Positions 8,910-17,974 of a DNA stretch of 64,000 nt are shown here, piece after piece. The position numbers and the translations under genes are program-made. Where the stretch lies: assembly GCA_963709555.1 (NCBI GenBank), contig CAVPWR010000003.1:496001-560000 (forward strand). Reading direction: 5' to 3'. The notes under the pieces are model-generated. The model saw only the letters and a list, made by a program, of their open reading frames with translations. It did not search any database and was not told where the DNA came from. How positions within the stretch are numbered: position 1 is the stretch's first letter; every line of letters begins with the position of its first letter. Source of the stretch: Sulfurisoma sp963709555. GTDB taxonomy: Bacteria > Pseudomonadota > Gammaproteobacteria > Burkholderiales > Rhodocyclaceae.

Positions 8910-10157
8910 GTGCGGGTGGTGGTTTTGGGAGCTGGCCTGGTCGGCGTGACCTCGGCCTGGTACCTCGCCGAGGCCGGCCACGAGGTGACGGTGATCGACC
9001 GCGAGCCCGCGGCGGCGCAGGAGACCAGCTTCGCCAACGGCGGCCAGATTTCCACCAGCCATGCCGAGCCCTGGGCCAATCCCGGAGCGCCACTCAAAAT
9101 CCTCAGGTGGCTGGGACGCGAGGATTCGCCGCTGCTGTGGCGGTTGCGCGCCGATCCGGCGCAATGGGCCTGGGGCCTGCGCTTCCTCCGCCAATGCACG
9201 GCGGCACGCGCTCGCGCCAACATCGTCGCCATCCTGGCGCTGGCGCTGGACAGCCGCTCGCGCCTGAAAGGCCTGCGCCGCGAACTGGACCTGCACTACG
9301 ACGAGCTCGAGCGTGGCATCCTCCATGTCTATACCGATCAGCGCGAGTTCGAGGCGGCCATTCCGCAGGCCGCGCTGATGCGCGATTTCGGCTGCGAGCG
9401 GGAGGTAAAGAGCGCTGCGGAATGCCTGGCGATCGAACCGACCCTGGCCGGCAGTGTGCTGCCCATCGTCGGCGGCACCTACACGGCGCGCGACGAGTCG
9501 GGTGACGCCTGCCGTTTCACCCAGCGGCTGGCCGAGCGCTGTGTCGCCCGGGGCGTGCAATTTCGTTTCGGTACGGCCGTCGAGCGGCTGGAGAGCGCCG
9601 GCGGCCGCGTCAGCGGGGTGCGACTGGCGGGCGGCGAACGGGTGGTGGCCGATAACTACGTGGTCGCGCTCGGCAGTTACTCGCCGCTGCTGCTGCGACC
9701 GCTGGGTATCCGCATCCCGGTCTACCCGGCCAAGGGTTATTCCATCACCGTGCCGCTGGGCGCGACGAGCATCGCGCCCAGTGTGAGCCTGACCGACGAC
9801 GGCGCCAAGCTGGTGTTCTCGCGCCTCGGCAGCCGCCTGCGGGTGGCGGGCACGGCCGAGTTCACCGGCTACGATACTTCCATCAATGCGGCGCGCTGTG
9901 CGGCCATCGTGCGCCGCACGCGGCTGCTGTTTCCGCAACTCGGCGAAGCGGGCGACATCGACTACTGGGCCGGATTGCGTCCGGCCACTCCGGGCAACGT
10001 GCCCGTGGTCGGTGCTACGTCCCTGGCCAATCTTTTCATCAACACCGGCCATGGCACTCTGGGGTGGACCATGGCCTGTGGCAGTGGCGCGCTCCTGTCC
10101 GACCTGGTGACGGGGCGGCCGCCGAGCGTCGATCCTGCGCCCTACGCGGCTAGCTAA
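8910..10157 (+). CDS. DadA-like D-amino acid dehydrogenase
   Basis: FAD-dependent oxidoreductase of the DAO/DadA family, which oxidises D-amino acids and passes electrons to the respiratory chain. The N-terminal dinucleotide fold VLGAGLVGVTSAWYLAEAG starts at residue 5; ETSFANGGQIS and the C-terminal GLRPATPGNVPVVG and TGHGTLGWTMACGSG are DadA hallmarks. I chose the GTG at 8910 because AGGGGAG lies just upstream; an in-frame ATG at 8883 is an alternative. 415 residues, the family's usual length. No alanine racemase lies next to it, so the substrate is not fixed by context. Its stop overlaps the stop of the convergent GGDEF gene. Confidence 0.9.
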   Translation: MRVVVLGAGLVGVTSAWYLAEAGHEVTVIDREPAAAQETSFANGGQISTSHAEPWANPGAPLKILRWLGREDSPLLWRLRADPAQWAWGLRFLRQCTAARARANIVAILALALDSRSRLKGLRRELDLHYDELERGILHVYTDQREFEAAIPQAALMRDFGCEREVKSAAECLAIEPTLAGSVLPIVGGTYTARDESGDACRFTQRLAERCVARGVQFRFGTAVERLESAGGRVSGVRLAGGERVVADNYVVALGSYSPLLLRPLGIRIPVYPAKGYSITVPLGATSIAPSVSLTDDGAKLVFSRLGSRLRVAGTAEFTGYDTSINAARCAAIVRRTRLLFPQLGEAGDIDYWAGLRPATPGNVPVVGATSLANLFINTGHGTLGWTMACGSGALLSDLVTGRPPSVDPAPYAAS

Positions 10158-11992
10158 CGAACCGCGGGCTCCATCATCTCGGCGGCGTCGACGAAGTGGA
10201 AGCGGCCGCGGCCGTTCTGCTTGGCGCGGTACATCGCGTGGTCGGCCTGACGCAGCAGCATGTCGGGCTCGGCGTCGTCGAAGGGATAGATGGCGATGCC
10301 GATGCTGGCGGAAACCTTGAGCTGCAGCCCGCCGATGTTGATTGGCGCGGTCAGATCCTCCATCACGCGCATCAGGACGATCTCGCACTCTTCGACGGTA
10401 TTGAGTTCCGACAGCAGCAGGACGAACTCGTCGCCGCCCAGGCGCGCGGCCGTGTCTTCGGCGCGGATGGCGCCGCGCAGGCGTTGCGCGACCTGCATCA
10501 GCAGCTGGTCGCCGGTTTCGTGGCCGTAACTGTCGTTGATCGGCTTGAAGCCGTCGAGGTCAAGGAAGCATACCGCCAGCAGCTGCTCATGCCGCCGGGC
10601 ATGGGCGATCGCCAGCTCCATGCGGTCGGCCAGCAGCGAGCGATTGGGCAGGCCGGTGAGGACGTCGAAGTTGGCGAGCCGCTCCAGGTAGTGCTGGGTT
10701 TGCTTGAGGTCGGTGATGTCGGCATAGACGGCGACATAGTGGGTGACCTTGCCCGCGGGGTTCTTCACGGCGCTGATGTTGAGGATGCCGGCATAGGGTT
10801 CGCCGTTCTTCTTGACGTTCCAGATTTCGCTGCGCCATTCGCCGCTCTGGTCGAGGGCGCGCCACATGCCATCGTAGAAGGTCTTGTCGTGGCGCCCCGA
10901 CTTCAGCACCGCCGGCGTCCTGCCGCACAGGTCGTCCAGGCTGTAGCCGGTATGGCGGGTGAAGGCGTTGTTGACGCTGATGACGTGCTGCGCGGCATCG
11001 GTGATGAGGATGCCTTCCTGGGTATGCTCGAAGACGCTTGCCGACAGGCGCAGCGCCTCGGCCGCGCTTTCCTGCTCGTGCATGGCGGCCAGCAGCCGGC
11101 GCGTCAGCCAGAAACCGGCCAGCAGCGCGATTCCGATGACCAGCAGGGCACGCAAGGCGTTGCCGCGCCAGTTGGCGAGGATGGCATCCTTGGTCTGGTT
11201 GGAATTGATGACGATAGGATAGGAGCGCAGGGTCGCATAGCTGTAAAGACGCAGCTGGTTGTCGGATATCGAACGGGTCTCGAAGCTGCCGTGGTCGGAT
11301 TTGGGCAGGGACGTCGCGAACAACACTGTTCGGGCGAAGCTCTTGCCGACGACATCCTCGACATGTGGCTGTCGCAGCAGCAGGATGCCGTCGCTGCGGA
11401 ACACGCTGACGCCGCTGCCGGGAAGGTGCAGCACTTTCTGGTACAACTCCTGGAAGTAGCCGGGATGCATGCGGGCGAAGACCACGCCGCTGAAGACCCC
11501 GTTGCGGTCGACGATGGGGCGGGTCAGCACCACCGTCCATTCATTGTCGCGGCGGCTCTTGACCGGCATGCTGATGTACATTCCGCTGCGCGGGTTCGCC
11601 TGCAGGAACTTGAAGTACTCGCGATCGCCGAGAAAGATTGGCGCGGTCGGATACTGGGCGCTGTCATTGACGATGTTGCCGGCCGTATCGACTACCGCGA
11701 TCGCGCGGATCTGTGGCAGGGCGGTGGCATAGGCCTTGAGCGCCTGATGGATCTCAGACGTGGTCCAGTCGGTGTTGCGCCCGACTGTGTGCACGACGTC
11801 GGTCAGCGCCAGGTCGACCGACTGTAGCGAGCGTTCCAGTTGTTCCGCCAGCGCGAAGTTGAGGGTAGCCAGCCGATCACCAGCGTCTGCCAGAGCCTGC
11901 TGGCGTTCGTGCCAGATGTTCGCACCGACGAAAACCGCAATCAGCAGGCCGAGGACGATGCTGGAGAGGAGCAGGAACCTGCTGGCTTTCAT
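10154..11992 (-). CDS. Membrane PAS-GGDEF diguanylate cyclase
   Basis: Makes the second messenger cyclic di-GMP. Order of parts: TM helix (about 5-25), a periplasmic Cache-like sensor (about 30-275, with LGDREYFKFLQANPRSG and WTVVLTRPI), second TM (about 280-302), a PAS/PAC domain (FEHTQEGILITDA to HYVAVYADITDLKQ) and a GGDEF domain beginning FDVLTGLPNRSLL. The active-site RLGGDEFVLL is intact and RAED five residues before GGDEF is a product-inhibition site. No EAL domain is present. 612 residues. The Cache region suggests response to a small extracellular ligand; which one is unknown. Confidence 0.94.
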   Translation of the reverse strand: MKASRFLLLSSIVLGLLIAVFVGANIWHERQQALADAGDRLATLNFALAEQLERSLQSVDLALTDVVHTVGRNTDWTTSEIHQALKAYATALPQIRAIAVVDTAGNIVNDSAQYPTAPIFLGDREYFKFLQANPRSGMYISMPVKSRRDNEWTVVLTRPIVDRNGVFSGVVFARMHPGYFQELYQKVLHLPGSGVSVFRSDGILLLRQPHVEDVVGKSFARTVLFATSLPKSDHGSFETRSISDNQLRLYSYATLRSYPIVINSNQTKDAILANWRGNALRALLVIGIALLAGFWLTRRLLAAMHEQESAAEALRLSASVFEHTQEGILITDAAQHVISVNNAFTRHTGYSLDDLCGRTPAVLKSGRHDKTFYDGMWRALDQSGEWRSEIWNVKKNGEPYAGILNISAVKNPAGKVTHYVAVYADITDLKQTQHYLERLANFDVLTGLPNRSLLADRMELAIAHARRHEQLLAVCFLDLDGFKPINDSYGHETGDQLLMQVAQRLRGAIRAEDTAARLGGDEFVLLLSELNTVEECEIVLMRVMEDLTAPINIGGLQLKVSASIGIAIYPFDDAEPDMLLRQADHAMYRAKQNGRGRFHFVDAAEMMEPAVR

Positions 11993-12076
11993 CGCATTCC
12001 CGAATTGGGCATGGAGCCGCTGCGCGGCCCTATGCCAACATGATACCCCGCCACCCGGACGGCGGGTTAGCCTGGC

Positions 12077-13240
12077 TCAGTGCAGGTGGCGGGGTGCGGC
12101 CTCGGCCTGTTCCTCGGGAAGCTCGGCATGCACCGGCTCGCCCTCGGGGTTGGGGTAGAGCGGGGCGCCGCAGTCGTCGCAGTATTCGAGCGGAAAGCGG
12201 TGGTCGAGCATCAGCACCTCGGTGATGCCGGCCTCGCGCAGCACGGCCTCGATCTGGGTCGCGGTGTCGCTGGCATCGTCCTCGCTGTCGAGCATCGGCC
12301 AGACCACCCCGTGGATGACGTCGCTGGCATCGATCCTGGTGAAGCCGATGCGGTATTCCTCGAGCTCGTGGTCGTAGTAGGGGGCGACGATGGCGCGCAG
12401 TTCGCTTGCCGCCAGGTTCAGCGTGGTCTGCAGGAAGGCCACCGCGGCGCGCAGCGAGTAGGGGCGCGAGGCGCGGTCGGCCTCGCGCGCGGCGGCATGG
12501 TAGGCCTGCGGCAGCAACAGTTCGGTGGCGCAGGCCGGCAGCAGCGGGCGGATCGCCTCGCCGCCCTGGGCACGCCAGTGCTTGAGGGCATCGGAACGGC
12601 TGCCGTCATCCTCCTGCCAGCGGAACATAGGCGCGCCGCGGGGGGCGGCCACTGCGCCGAGCAGGTAGCGAGTGTCGGAGAGGAAGGGCACCGTCTCGGC
12701 CATCTGCTGGGCATCGAGCTTGAGGTCGCGGCCGTGCAGCGCGGCCTTGGCCAGTTTTTCGGCGAGCTGGACGGTGTCGCAGTAGCTTTGCGGCAGCTGG
12801 TCCGGGCTGAACAGGAAGTCGGCCAGTCCGAGTTTGGCCTCGCGCGCCAGGACGTGGCCATGCAGTTGGGCCCGCAGGCTGGCAAGGTTGTCGGCGGCGA
12901 CCGGGCCCGAGGGAATGGTGAAGCGCGACCAGGCCAGGACCGGTACGGCGATCAGCAGCACGTCGGCGGTTTCGGCGCGGCGGATCTCGCTGCAGGACTC
13001 GACCATGTCGGCCAGTTCGTCGTAGGCGCGGCCGCCTGCGGCGTAGAGGTGGTCGAGCGCGGCGTTGAGGGCGGCTTCGTCGTTGTCGGTGAGCAGGCGC
13101 TCGACCACGCTGCCGAGGCGGGCTTCCCAAAAGGCGTCCTCGAGGCGGCTGGCGGATTGCGACAACTGGCCGGCGAGGCGGATCAGCTGCTCGGTGTCGG
13201 GGGTCTGCTTGGTGCGGCGGGAGAAGCGCGTGCGTTTCAT
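12077..13240 (-). CDS. DUF2863 family protein
   Basis: 387-residue protein typical of betaproteobacteria and of unknown function. The basic N-terminus MKRTRFSRRTKQTPD, the LEDAFWEARL region and the long helical body match DUF2863. Near the C-terminus EYCDDCGAPLYPNPEG has a CxxC pair, possibly half of a metal site. The tail (EEQAEAAPRHLH) is variable in such proteins. No signal or membrane segments. It is transcribed away from the DUF47-pit operon across a 102-bp divergent promoter region (13241-13342), where GTTGCAGTTTTGTTACAAC is an imperfect inverted repeat. Confidence 0.85.
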   Translation of the reverse strand: MKRTRFSRRTKQTPDTEQLIRLAGQLSQSASRLEDAFWEARLGSVVERLLTDNDEAALNAALDHLYAAGGRAYDELADMVESCSEIRRAETADVLLIAVPVLAWSRFTIPSGPVAADNLASLRAQLHGHVLAREAKLGLADFLFSPDQLPQSYCDTVQLAEKLAKAALHGRDLKLDAQQMAETVPFLSDTRYLLGAVAAPRGAPMFRWQEDDGSRSDALKHWRAQGGEAIRPLLPACATELLLPQAYHAAAREADRASRPYSLRAAVAFLQTTLNLAASELRAIVAPYYDHELEEYRIGFTRIDASDVIHGVVWPMLDSEDDASDTATQIEAVLREAGITEVLMLDHRFPLEYCDDCGAPLYPNPEGEPVHAELPEEQAEAAPRHLH

Positions 13241-13342
13241 GGGAACTTGGGGCAGGGAGCGAAGAGCAATTCTATCGCACGGGCCGAAAGACCCTGCTGC
13301 CCCTGCTAGAATGTTGCAGTTTTGTTACAACGCGGATCCACC

Positions 13343-13981
13343 ATGTTCTCCAAGCTGATGCCCCAGGAGGGCAAGTTTTTCGACCTCTTCAACGCTCATG
13401 CCGAGCTGATCGTCAAGGGGGGGCGGGAACTGGCAGCCTTGGTCGACGACCTGGTCGACAACAAGGACGGCGTCGCAGCCCATGCCAAGGCCATCGACGA
13501 GATCGAGACTCAGGCCGACAAAATCACCCACGACACCATCGCGCTGCTGCACACGACCTTCAATGCGCCGCTCGACCGCGACGAGATCCACAAGCTCATC
13601 ACCAACATGGACGACATCCTCGATCTGACCCAGGACGTTGCCCAGTCGATCTATCTCTACGACGTGCGCCGTCTCACCCAGGAAGCCTGCCACCTCTCTG
13701 ACATCTGCGTCTCCTGCTGCGAGAGGGTCCGTTCGGCGGTGCTGCTGCTCGACAACATGGACAACGGCCCGGCCATCCTCAAGACCTGCGAGGAGATCAG
13801 CCGTCTCGAGTCCGACGCCGACCGCGCCATGCGCACCGGCATGGCCAAACTGTTCCGCGAGGAGCAGGATGCCCGCCAGCTAATCAAGTACAAGGAACTC
13901 TACGAGTTGCTCGAGTTGATCACCGACCGCTGCGAAGAGGTGGCGAACATCATCGAAGGCATCGTCCTCGAGAATTCCTGA
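13343..13981 (+). CDS. DUF47/PhoU-like phosphate transport regulator
   Basis: 212-residue all-helical protein of the DUF47 (PhoU-like) family that accompanies Pit transporters and probably tunes their activity at the membrane. Characteristic segments are FFDLFNAHAELIVKGGREL, EIETQADKITHDT and FNAPLDRDEIHKLI near the middle, with TDRCEEVANIIEGIVLE at the end. The ATG at 13343 is chosen over an upstream alternative at 13322 because family proteins start near MFSKLMPQEG. Seven bases separate it from pit, so the two form an operon. Confidence 0.95.
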   Translation: MFSKLMPQEGKFFDLFNAHAELIVKGGRELAALVDDLVDNKDGVAAHAKAIDEIETQADKITHDTIALLHTTFNAPLDRDEIHKLITNMDDILDLTQDVAQSIYLYDVRRLTQEACHLSDICVSCCERVRSAVLLLDNMDNGPAILKTCEEISRLESDADRAMRTGMAKLFREEQDARQLIKYKELYELLELITDRCEEVANIIEGIVLENS

Positions 13982-13988
13982 CCCAGCC

Positions 13989-14996
13989 ATGTCGGGTCTC
14001 GAAATCAGTCTGGGCGTCATCATCATGCTGGTGCTGCTGGCACTGGTGTTCGACTTCATGAACGGCTTTCACGATGCCGCCAACTCCATCGCCACCATCG
14101 TTTCCACCGGCGTACTCAAGCCGCAACACGCCGTGGCGTGGGCAGCCTTCTTCAACGTCGTCGCCGTCTTCATCTTCCAGCTCAAGGTAGCCGCCACCAT
14201 CGGCAAGGGCACCATCGATCCGAACATCGTCGACCATTACGTCATCTTCGGCGCCCTGGTCGGCGCCATCGCCTGGAACATCATCACCTGGTACTACGGC
14301 ATTCCCTCGAGCTCCTCACACGCACTGATCGGCGGTCTGGTCGGCGCGGCGGTTGCCAAGGCCGGCACCGGTTCGCTGATCTGGAGCGGTGTCGGCAAGA
14401 CGGTGCTGTTCATTTTCATCGCGCCAACGCTCGGCTTCCTGCTCGGGAGCGCGCTGATGGTCGGCGTCGCCTGGCTGTGCAACCGCACCACGCCGCGCAA
14501 GGTGGACAAGCTGTTCCGCCGCCTGCAACTGGTGTCGGCCTCGCTCTACAGCCTGGGCCACGGCGGCAACGACGCGCAGAAGACCATCGGCATCATCTGG
14601 ATGCTGCTGCTCGCCGCCGGCACCCTCGAACAGGGCGAGGCGGTGCCGATCTGGGTCATCGCCTCCTGCTACCTGGCGATGGGCCTGGGCACCATGTTCG
14701 GCGGCTGGCGTATCGTCAAGACCATGGGCCAGAAGATCACCAAGTTGCGTCCGGTCGGCGGCTTCGCCGCCGAAACCGGCGGCGCGATCACATTGTTCAT
14801 GTCGACGGGCCTGGGCATCCCCGTCTCGACCACCCACACCATCACCGGTGCCATCGTCGGCGTCGGCTCGACCCGCGGCACCCGCAACGTGCGCTGGGAC
14901 GTGGCCGGCAGCATCGTCTGGGCCTGGGTCCTGACGATTCCCGCCACGGCGCTGATTTCCGCCATCGCCTGGTGGCTGGGTCGCATGCTGTTCTGA
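13989..14996 (+). CDS. pit: Low-affinity inorganic phosphate transporter
   Basis: 335-residue inner-membrane Pit-family symporter that takes up metal-phosphate with protons. Both duplicated signatures are present: FDFMNGFHDAANSIAT (about residues 18-33) and SLGHGGNDAQKTIGI (about 185-199), with about ten membrane helices. It follows DUF47 directly, the usual low-affinity phosphate arrangement; no Pho box or pst genes are seen. Confidence 0.95.
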   Translation: MSGLEISLGVIIMLVLLALVFDFMNGFHDAANSIATIVSTGVLKPQHAVAWAAFFNVVAVFIFQLKVAATIGKGTIDPNIVDHYVIFGALVGAIAWNIITWYYGIPSSSSHALIGGLVGAAVAKAGTGSLIWSGVGKTVLFIFIAPTLGFLLGSALMVGVAWLCNRTTPRKVDKLFRRLQLVSASLYSLGHGGNDAQKTIGIIWMLLLAAGTLEQGEAVPIWVIASCYLAMGLGTMFGGWRIVKTMGQKITKLRPVGGFAAETGGAITLFMSTGLGIPVSTTHTITGAIVGVGSTRGTRNVRWDVAGSIVWAWVLTIPATALISAIAWWLGRMLF

Positions 14997-15002
14997 TCGG
15001 CG

Positions 15003-15329
15003 TTGAATCCCTGTCAGTCCTGCGGCGCCTGCTGCGCCACCTACCGCGTCTCTTTTTACTGCGGTGAACTCGACGAAATGGGCGGCTGTGTGCCCGCTGC
15101 GCTGACCGAGCAGGTGACACCGGTGATGGCCTGCATGCGCGGCACCGGCGCCGCCCCGGTGCGCTGCACCGCGCTGCGAGGCGAGATCGGGCGGGAAGTT
15201 TCCTGCGCCATCTACGAATTCCGCCCCAGCCCCTGCCGCGAGTTCGGGCCGCTGGCCGCCGTCGGCCAGGGCGACGATGCTTGCAACGACGCGCGGCGCC
15301 GCCACGGCCTGCCGCCGCTCGGCGCGTGA
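15003..15329 (+). CDS. YkgJ-family cysteine-cluster protein
   Basis: 108-residue protein with the zinc/iron cysteine cluster of the YkgJ (UPF0153) family: CQSCGACC at residues 4-11, then C19 in FYCGEL, CTAL, CAIYEFRPSPCREFG. Function is unknown; family members are soluble. Translation starts at TTG 15003, six bases after the pit stop, with CAGTCC-type cysteines immediately following, so no later start is possible. The stop overlaps the next gene's GTG. Confidence 0.85.
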   Translation: MNPCQSCGACCATYRVSFYCGELDEMGGCVPAALTEQVTPVMACMRGTGAAPVRCTALRGEIGREVSCAIYEFRPSPCREFGPLAAVGQGDDACNDARRRHGLPPLGA

Positions 15330-16303
15330 AACCACCGGCGGTCCTCTTCGGCGCCTTCGACCGCCACAACCTCGGCGACATCCTGCTCGCGGCGATGGCT
15401 GCGGTCGATCATCGAAACGCAGCCTGCGCGGGCCTGGTCGAGCGCGAAATGTCACCCTTCGGCGGGCCGCGCGTCGCGGCGCTCACTTCCTTCAAGGAGC
15501 CAATCACCCTGATCCACGTCGGCGGCGAGCTGCTTGACTGCGACGCGGAACAGGCGGCTTACATGCTCGGCAAACCCGACCTGCGCTGGGGACGCCTGGC
15601 GCCCTATGTTGTCGGCAAGCGCGATTTGCCGCCAGGCTCCAGGGTCGAATTCCATGCCGTCGGCGGCGTCGGCCTCGCCGCGCGCGATGCCGACTTTCGC
15701 GAGGAGGTCCTCGCCGCGTTGCGTGATGCCGATGTCCTGACGGTGCGCGACCGCGTCACGCAGGCGTTCCTCGCCGCCGCCGGCATCGCGGCGCCGTTGG
15801 TGCGCGATCCGGTGACGGAAATCGCCCGGCGCTTCGGGGCGCACATCCACGGCCGCAGGTCGCCGCGGCCGGACTACCTCGCCGTGCAGTTCGCCGCCGA
15901 GTGCGGCGACGACGCCACGCTGGCGGCTATTGGCCGCGGCCTCGACCGCATCGGCCTGCCGGTGGTGCTGTTCCGCGCCGGCGCCGCGCCCTGGCACGAC
16001 GACCTCGAGACCTACCAGAGGCTTGCATCGCGGCTTGGCGTGCCCATAGAAATTTTCGAGTCGCTCGACGTCCGCGACATCTGTGCGCTGATTGCCTCGA
16101 GCCGCGGCTGTATCGCCACCAGCCTGCATGCGCGCATCGTCGCCGAGGCTTTCGCCGTACCCGCCCTCAGTCTCGAACGAGAACCCGGTGAAGCGCAAAA
16201 GCTGCGGGCTTATCTGAGGACATGGTCGGCTGCCGCGGTGCCGCTCGATCCCGCGACATTCGCCGCCGAGCCACTGAACTTCCCTGCGAAAATGCCGGCA
16301 TGA
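15326..16303 (+). CDS. Polysaccharide pyruvyl transferase family protein
   Basis: 325 residues with the fold of the polysaccharide pyruvyl transferase (PS_pyruv_trans) family: GAFDRHNLGDILL at the N-terminus, HVGGELL near residue 59, ADVLTVRDRVTQAFL and the C-terminal CALIASSRGCIATSLHARI. Such enzymes usually add pyruvate ketals to surface sugars or act in polysaccharide export. No glycosyltransferase or export genes are nearby, so the acceptor is unknown. Start GTG 15326 overlaps the previous stop; the next ATG overlaps this stop, so three genes are translationally linked. Confidence 0.8.
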   Translation: MKPPAVLFGAFDRHNLGDILLAAMAAVDHRNAACAGLVEREMSPFGGPRVAALTSFKEPITLIHVGGELLDCDAEQAAYMLGKPDLRWGRLAPYVVGKRDLPPGSRVEFHAVGGVGLAARDADFREEVLAALRDADVLTVRDRVTQAFLAAAGIAAPLVRDPVTEIARRFGAHIHGRRSPRPDYLAVQFAAECGDDATLAAIGRGLDRIGLPVVLFRAGAAPWHDDLETYQRLASRLGVPIEIFESLDVRDICALIASSRGCIATSLHARIVAEAFAVPALSLEREPGEAQKLRAYLRTWSAAAVPLDPATFAAEPLNFPAKMPA

Positions 16304-17235
16304 ATCCCCGTGTAGCCCCCGGCCCTGCCGCCTTCGCCCTGATGGTGCTGCTCTGCGCGATCTGGGGCTTCCAGCAGGTCGCGATCAAGGTCGCCGGCAC
16401 CGCGGTGAGCCCGCTGCTGCAGGTTGGTCTGCGCTCGGGCCTGGCCGCGGTGCTGGTCTATCTGTGGATGCGGCTGCGCGGCCAGTCTTTGGTCGGGCGC
16501 GACGGGTCCTTCAGGCCTGGGCTGCTGGCCGGCGCGCTGTTCGCGCTCGAGTTCATCTGCATTTTCGTCGGTCTGGGCTACACCAGCGCCTCGCGCATGG
16601 TGGTGTTCCTCTACACCGCGCCGTGCTTCACCGTGCTCGGCCTGCATCTCTTCGTGCCGGGCGAGAAGATAGGCTGGCGCCAGGGGGCGGGCGTGCTGCT
16701 GGCCTTCCTCGGCATCGCGTTCGCGTTCGGGGAGGGGAGCGGAGCAGCCAGCACCATGCCGCAACGCTGGATTGGCGACCTGCTCGGACTCCTTGCTGCG
16801 ATCTTCTGGGCCGCGACCATCGTCGTGGTGCGCGGCTCCCCGCTGGCCCGCATCAGCGCCGCCAAGGTGTTGCTCTACCAACTCGCGGTGTCGGCGGTGG
16901 TGGCGCTGCCCCTGTCCTGGCTTGCGGGGGAGGAAGGCCTCAAGGGGGAATTGACGCCGGCGGTGCTGCTGGCGCTGCTCTATCTCGGCGTGGTGGTGGC
17001 CTTCGCCAGCTACCTCGCCTGGTTCTGGCTGCTGACAAAGTACCTCGCCAGCCGGCTGATGGTGTTCGCCTTCCTCACGCCGCTGTTCGGCGTCGCCTTC
17101 GGCGTTCTGCTGCTGAGCGAGCCGATGAGCCTGTTGTTCGGGCTGGCGGCGACACTGGTGGTGGCCGGCATCGTCCTGGTGAACGCGCCGGCATCTAAAA
17201 CCCCCACCCCCCGCCCACCGCTCAGGCGGGGGTGA
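16300..17235 (+). CDS. EamA/DMT-family permease
   Basis: About 311 residues, ten hydrophobic segments in two EamA halves (LLCAIWGFQQVAIKVAG at the start; YLASRLMVFAFLTPLFGVAFG near the end). The ATG at 16300 overlaps the preceding TGA. The last residues (KTPTPRPPLRRG) are encoded by a C-rich stretch at 17205-17235 that can fold with GGCGGGG downstream and may also serve as a terminator. Substrate unknown. It is a paralogue of the permease at 5875-6753, not a duplicate. Confidence 0.88.
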   Translation: MNPRVAPGPAAFALMVLLCAIWGFQQVAIKVAGTAVSPLLQVGLRSGLAAVLVYLWMRLRGQSLVGRDGSFRPGLLAGALFALEFICIFVGLGYTSASRMVVFLYTAPCFTVLGLHLFVPGEKIGWRQGAGVLLAFLGIAFAFGEGSGAASTMPQRWIGDLLGLLAAIFWAATIVVVRGSPLARISAAKVLLYQLAVSAVVALPLSWLAGEEGLKGELTPAVLLALLYLGVVVAFASYLAWFWLLTKYLASRLMVFAFLTPLFGVAFGVLLLSEPMSLLFGLAATLVVAGIVLVNAPASKTPTPRPPLRRG

Positions 17236-17314
17236 CGGGTGTTCGCCGTCCGTGGGGCGGCTCCGGTTTTATGGCTGAGCCCGGCTCGGGGCGGCCCGTC
17301 GCCGGGCTGGCTAC

Positions 17315-17743
17315 TTACTTGCCGGTGTAGCGCTGGGGCTTGCCGTTCACGATCTGCACGCGGTCGCCGGCGGCGAAGCCGGGGTGGGTGTCGGACTCGT
17401 AGTTGGTCGTCTGACCATTGTCCATCTTGACCGTGACGGTATAGACATCCTTGCTCTTCGTCTTCTTCTCGACCTGGTGGCCGGCATAGGCGCCGCCCGC
17501 TACGCCGGCGACGGTGGCGACGGTGCGGCCCGTGCCCTGTCCGATCTGGTTGCCGATGAGGCCGCCGACGACGCCGCCGGCGACTGCACCGACGCCGCTG
17601 CCCTTACCCTCCTGCGCGGTCTTGTTGACGCTTTGGACCTTGCCGCAATCGGGCTTGCAGGCATCGGCCTGGGCGACGGTGGGAACGGCCGCGGCCGCAC
17701 ACAAAACAAGGAATGCTCCGATCCGGCGGTGGAATGAGGACAT
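17315..17743 (-). CDS. Glycine-zipper 2TM-domain exported protein
   Basis: 142 residues: signal peptide (FLVLCAAAAVPTVAQA), a cysteine pair in CKPDCGKV, a glycine-zipper region of alternating small residues (GVGAVAGGVVGGLIGNQIG and TVAGVAGGAYAGHQVEKK, about 48-90) and a beta-rich C-terminal domain with MDNGQTTNYESD and AGDRVQIVNGKPQRY. Glycine-zipper 2TM proteins such as SlyB-like lipoproteins sit in the envelope. ATG 17743 is preferred over 17767 because GGAG precedes it by eight bases. Similar glycine-zipper proteins are encoded at 59323 and 60389. Confidence 0.85.
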   Translation of the reverse strand: MSSFHRRIGAFLVLCAAAAVPTVAQADACKPDCGKVQSVNKTAQEGKGSGVGAVAGGVVGGLIGNQIGQGTGRTVATVAGVAGGAYAGHQVEKKTKSKDVYTVTVKMDNGQTTNYESDTHPGFAAGDRVQIVNGKPQRYTGK

Positions 17744-17874
17744 GATGATTCTCCGGTGGTTGATCACGCCTTGCGATTATTCCACAACGGGAACGCGATC
17801 AACGGACTTGCAGTTCCTGACAACCTCCGCGGCGTGCGATCTGCCGTGGCGCCAGAGCCGACTTTTCCCGGCCG

Positions 17875-17952
17875 CTATCCGGGCGGGGCTTCGAAAAGGC
17901 TGACTGCCGCGTCCATCTGGTACAGCAGGTGGTCGCTGATGAAGGACACCAC
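17875..17952 (-). other. 25-codon frame resembling a protein tail
   Basis: Directly downstream of rdgC a short frame starting at GTG 17952 encodes VSFISDHLLYQMDAAV followed by SLFEAPPG and TAG. The composition (hydrophobic-amphipathic, ordinary codon use) looks protein-like, and may be the end of a lost gene. No ribosome site is visible. Low confidence that it is translated. Confidence 0.2.
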
Positions 17953-17974
17953 GCGCGCACCCCGCCCGCGCCGC

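Noticed and set aside
10196..11827. 543-codon plus-strand frame opposite the GGDEF gene
   Set aside because: Antisense shadow; the minus-strand frame has complete PAS and GGDEF motifs.
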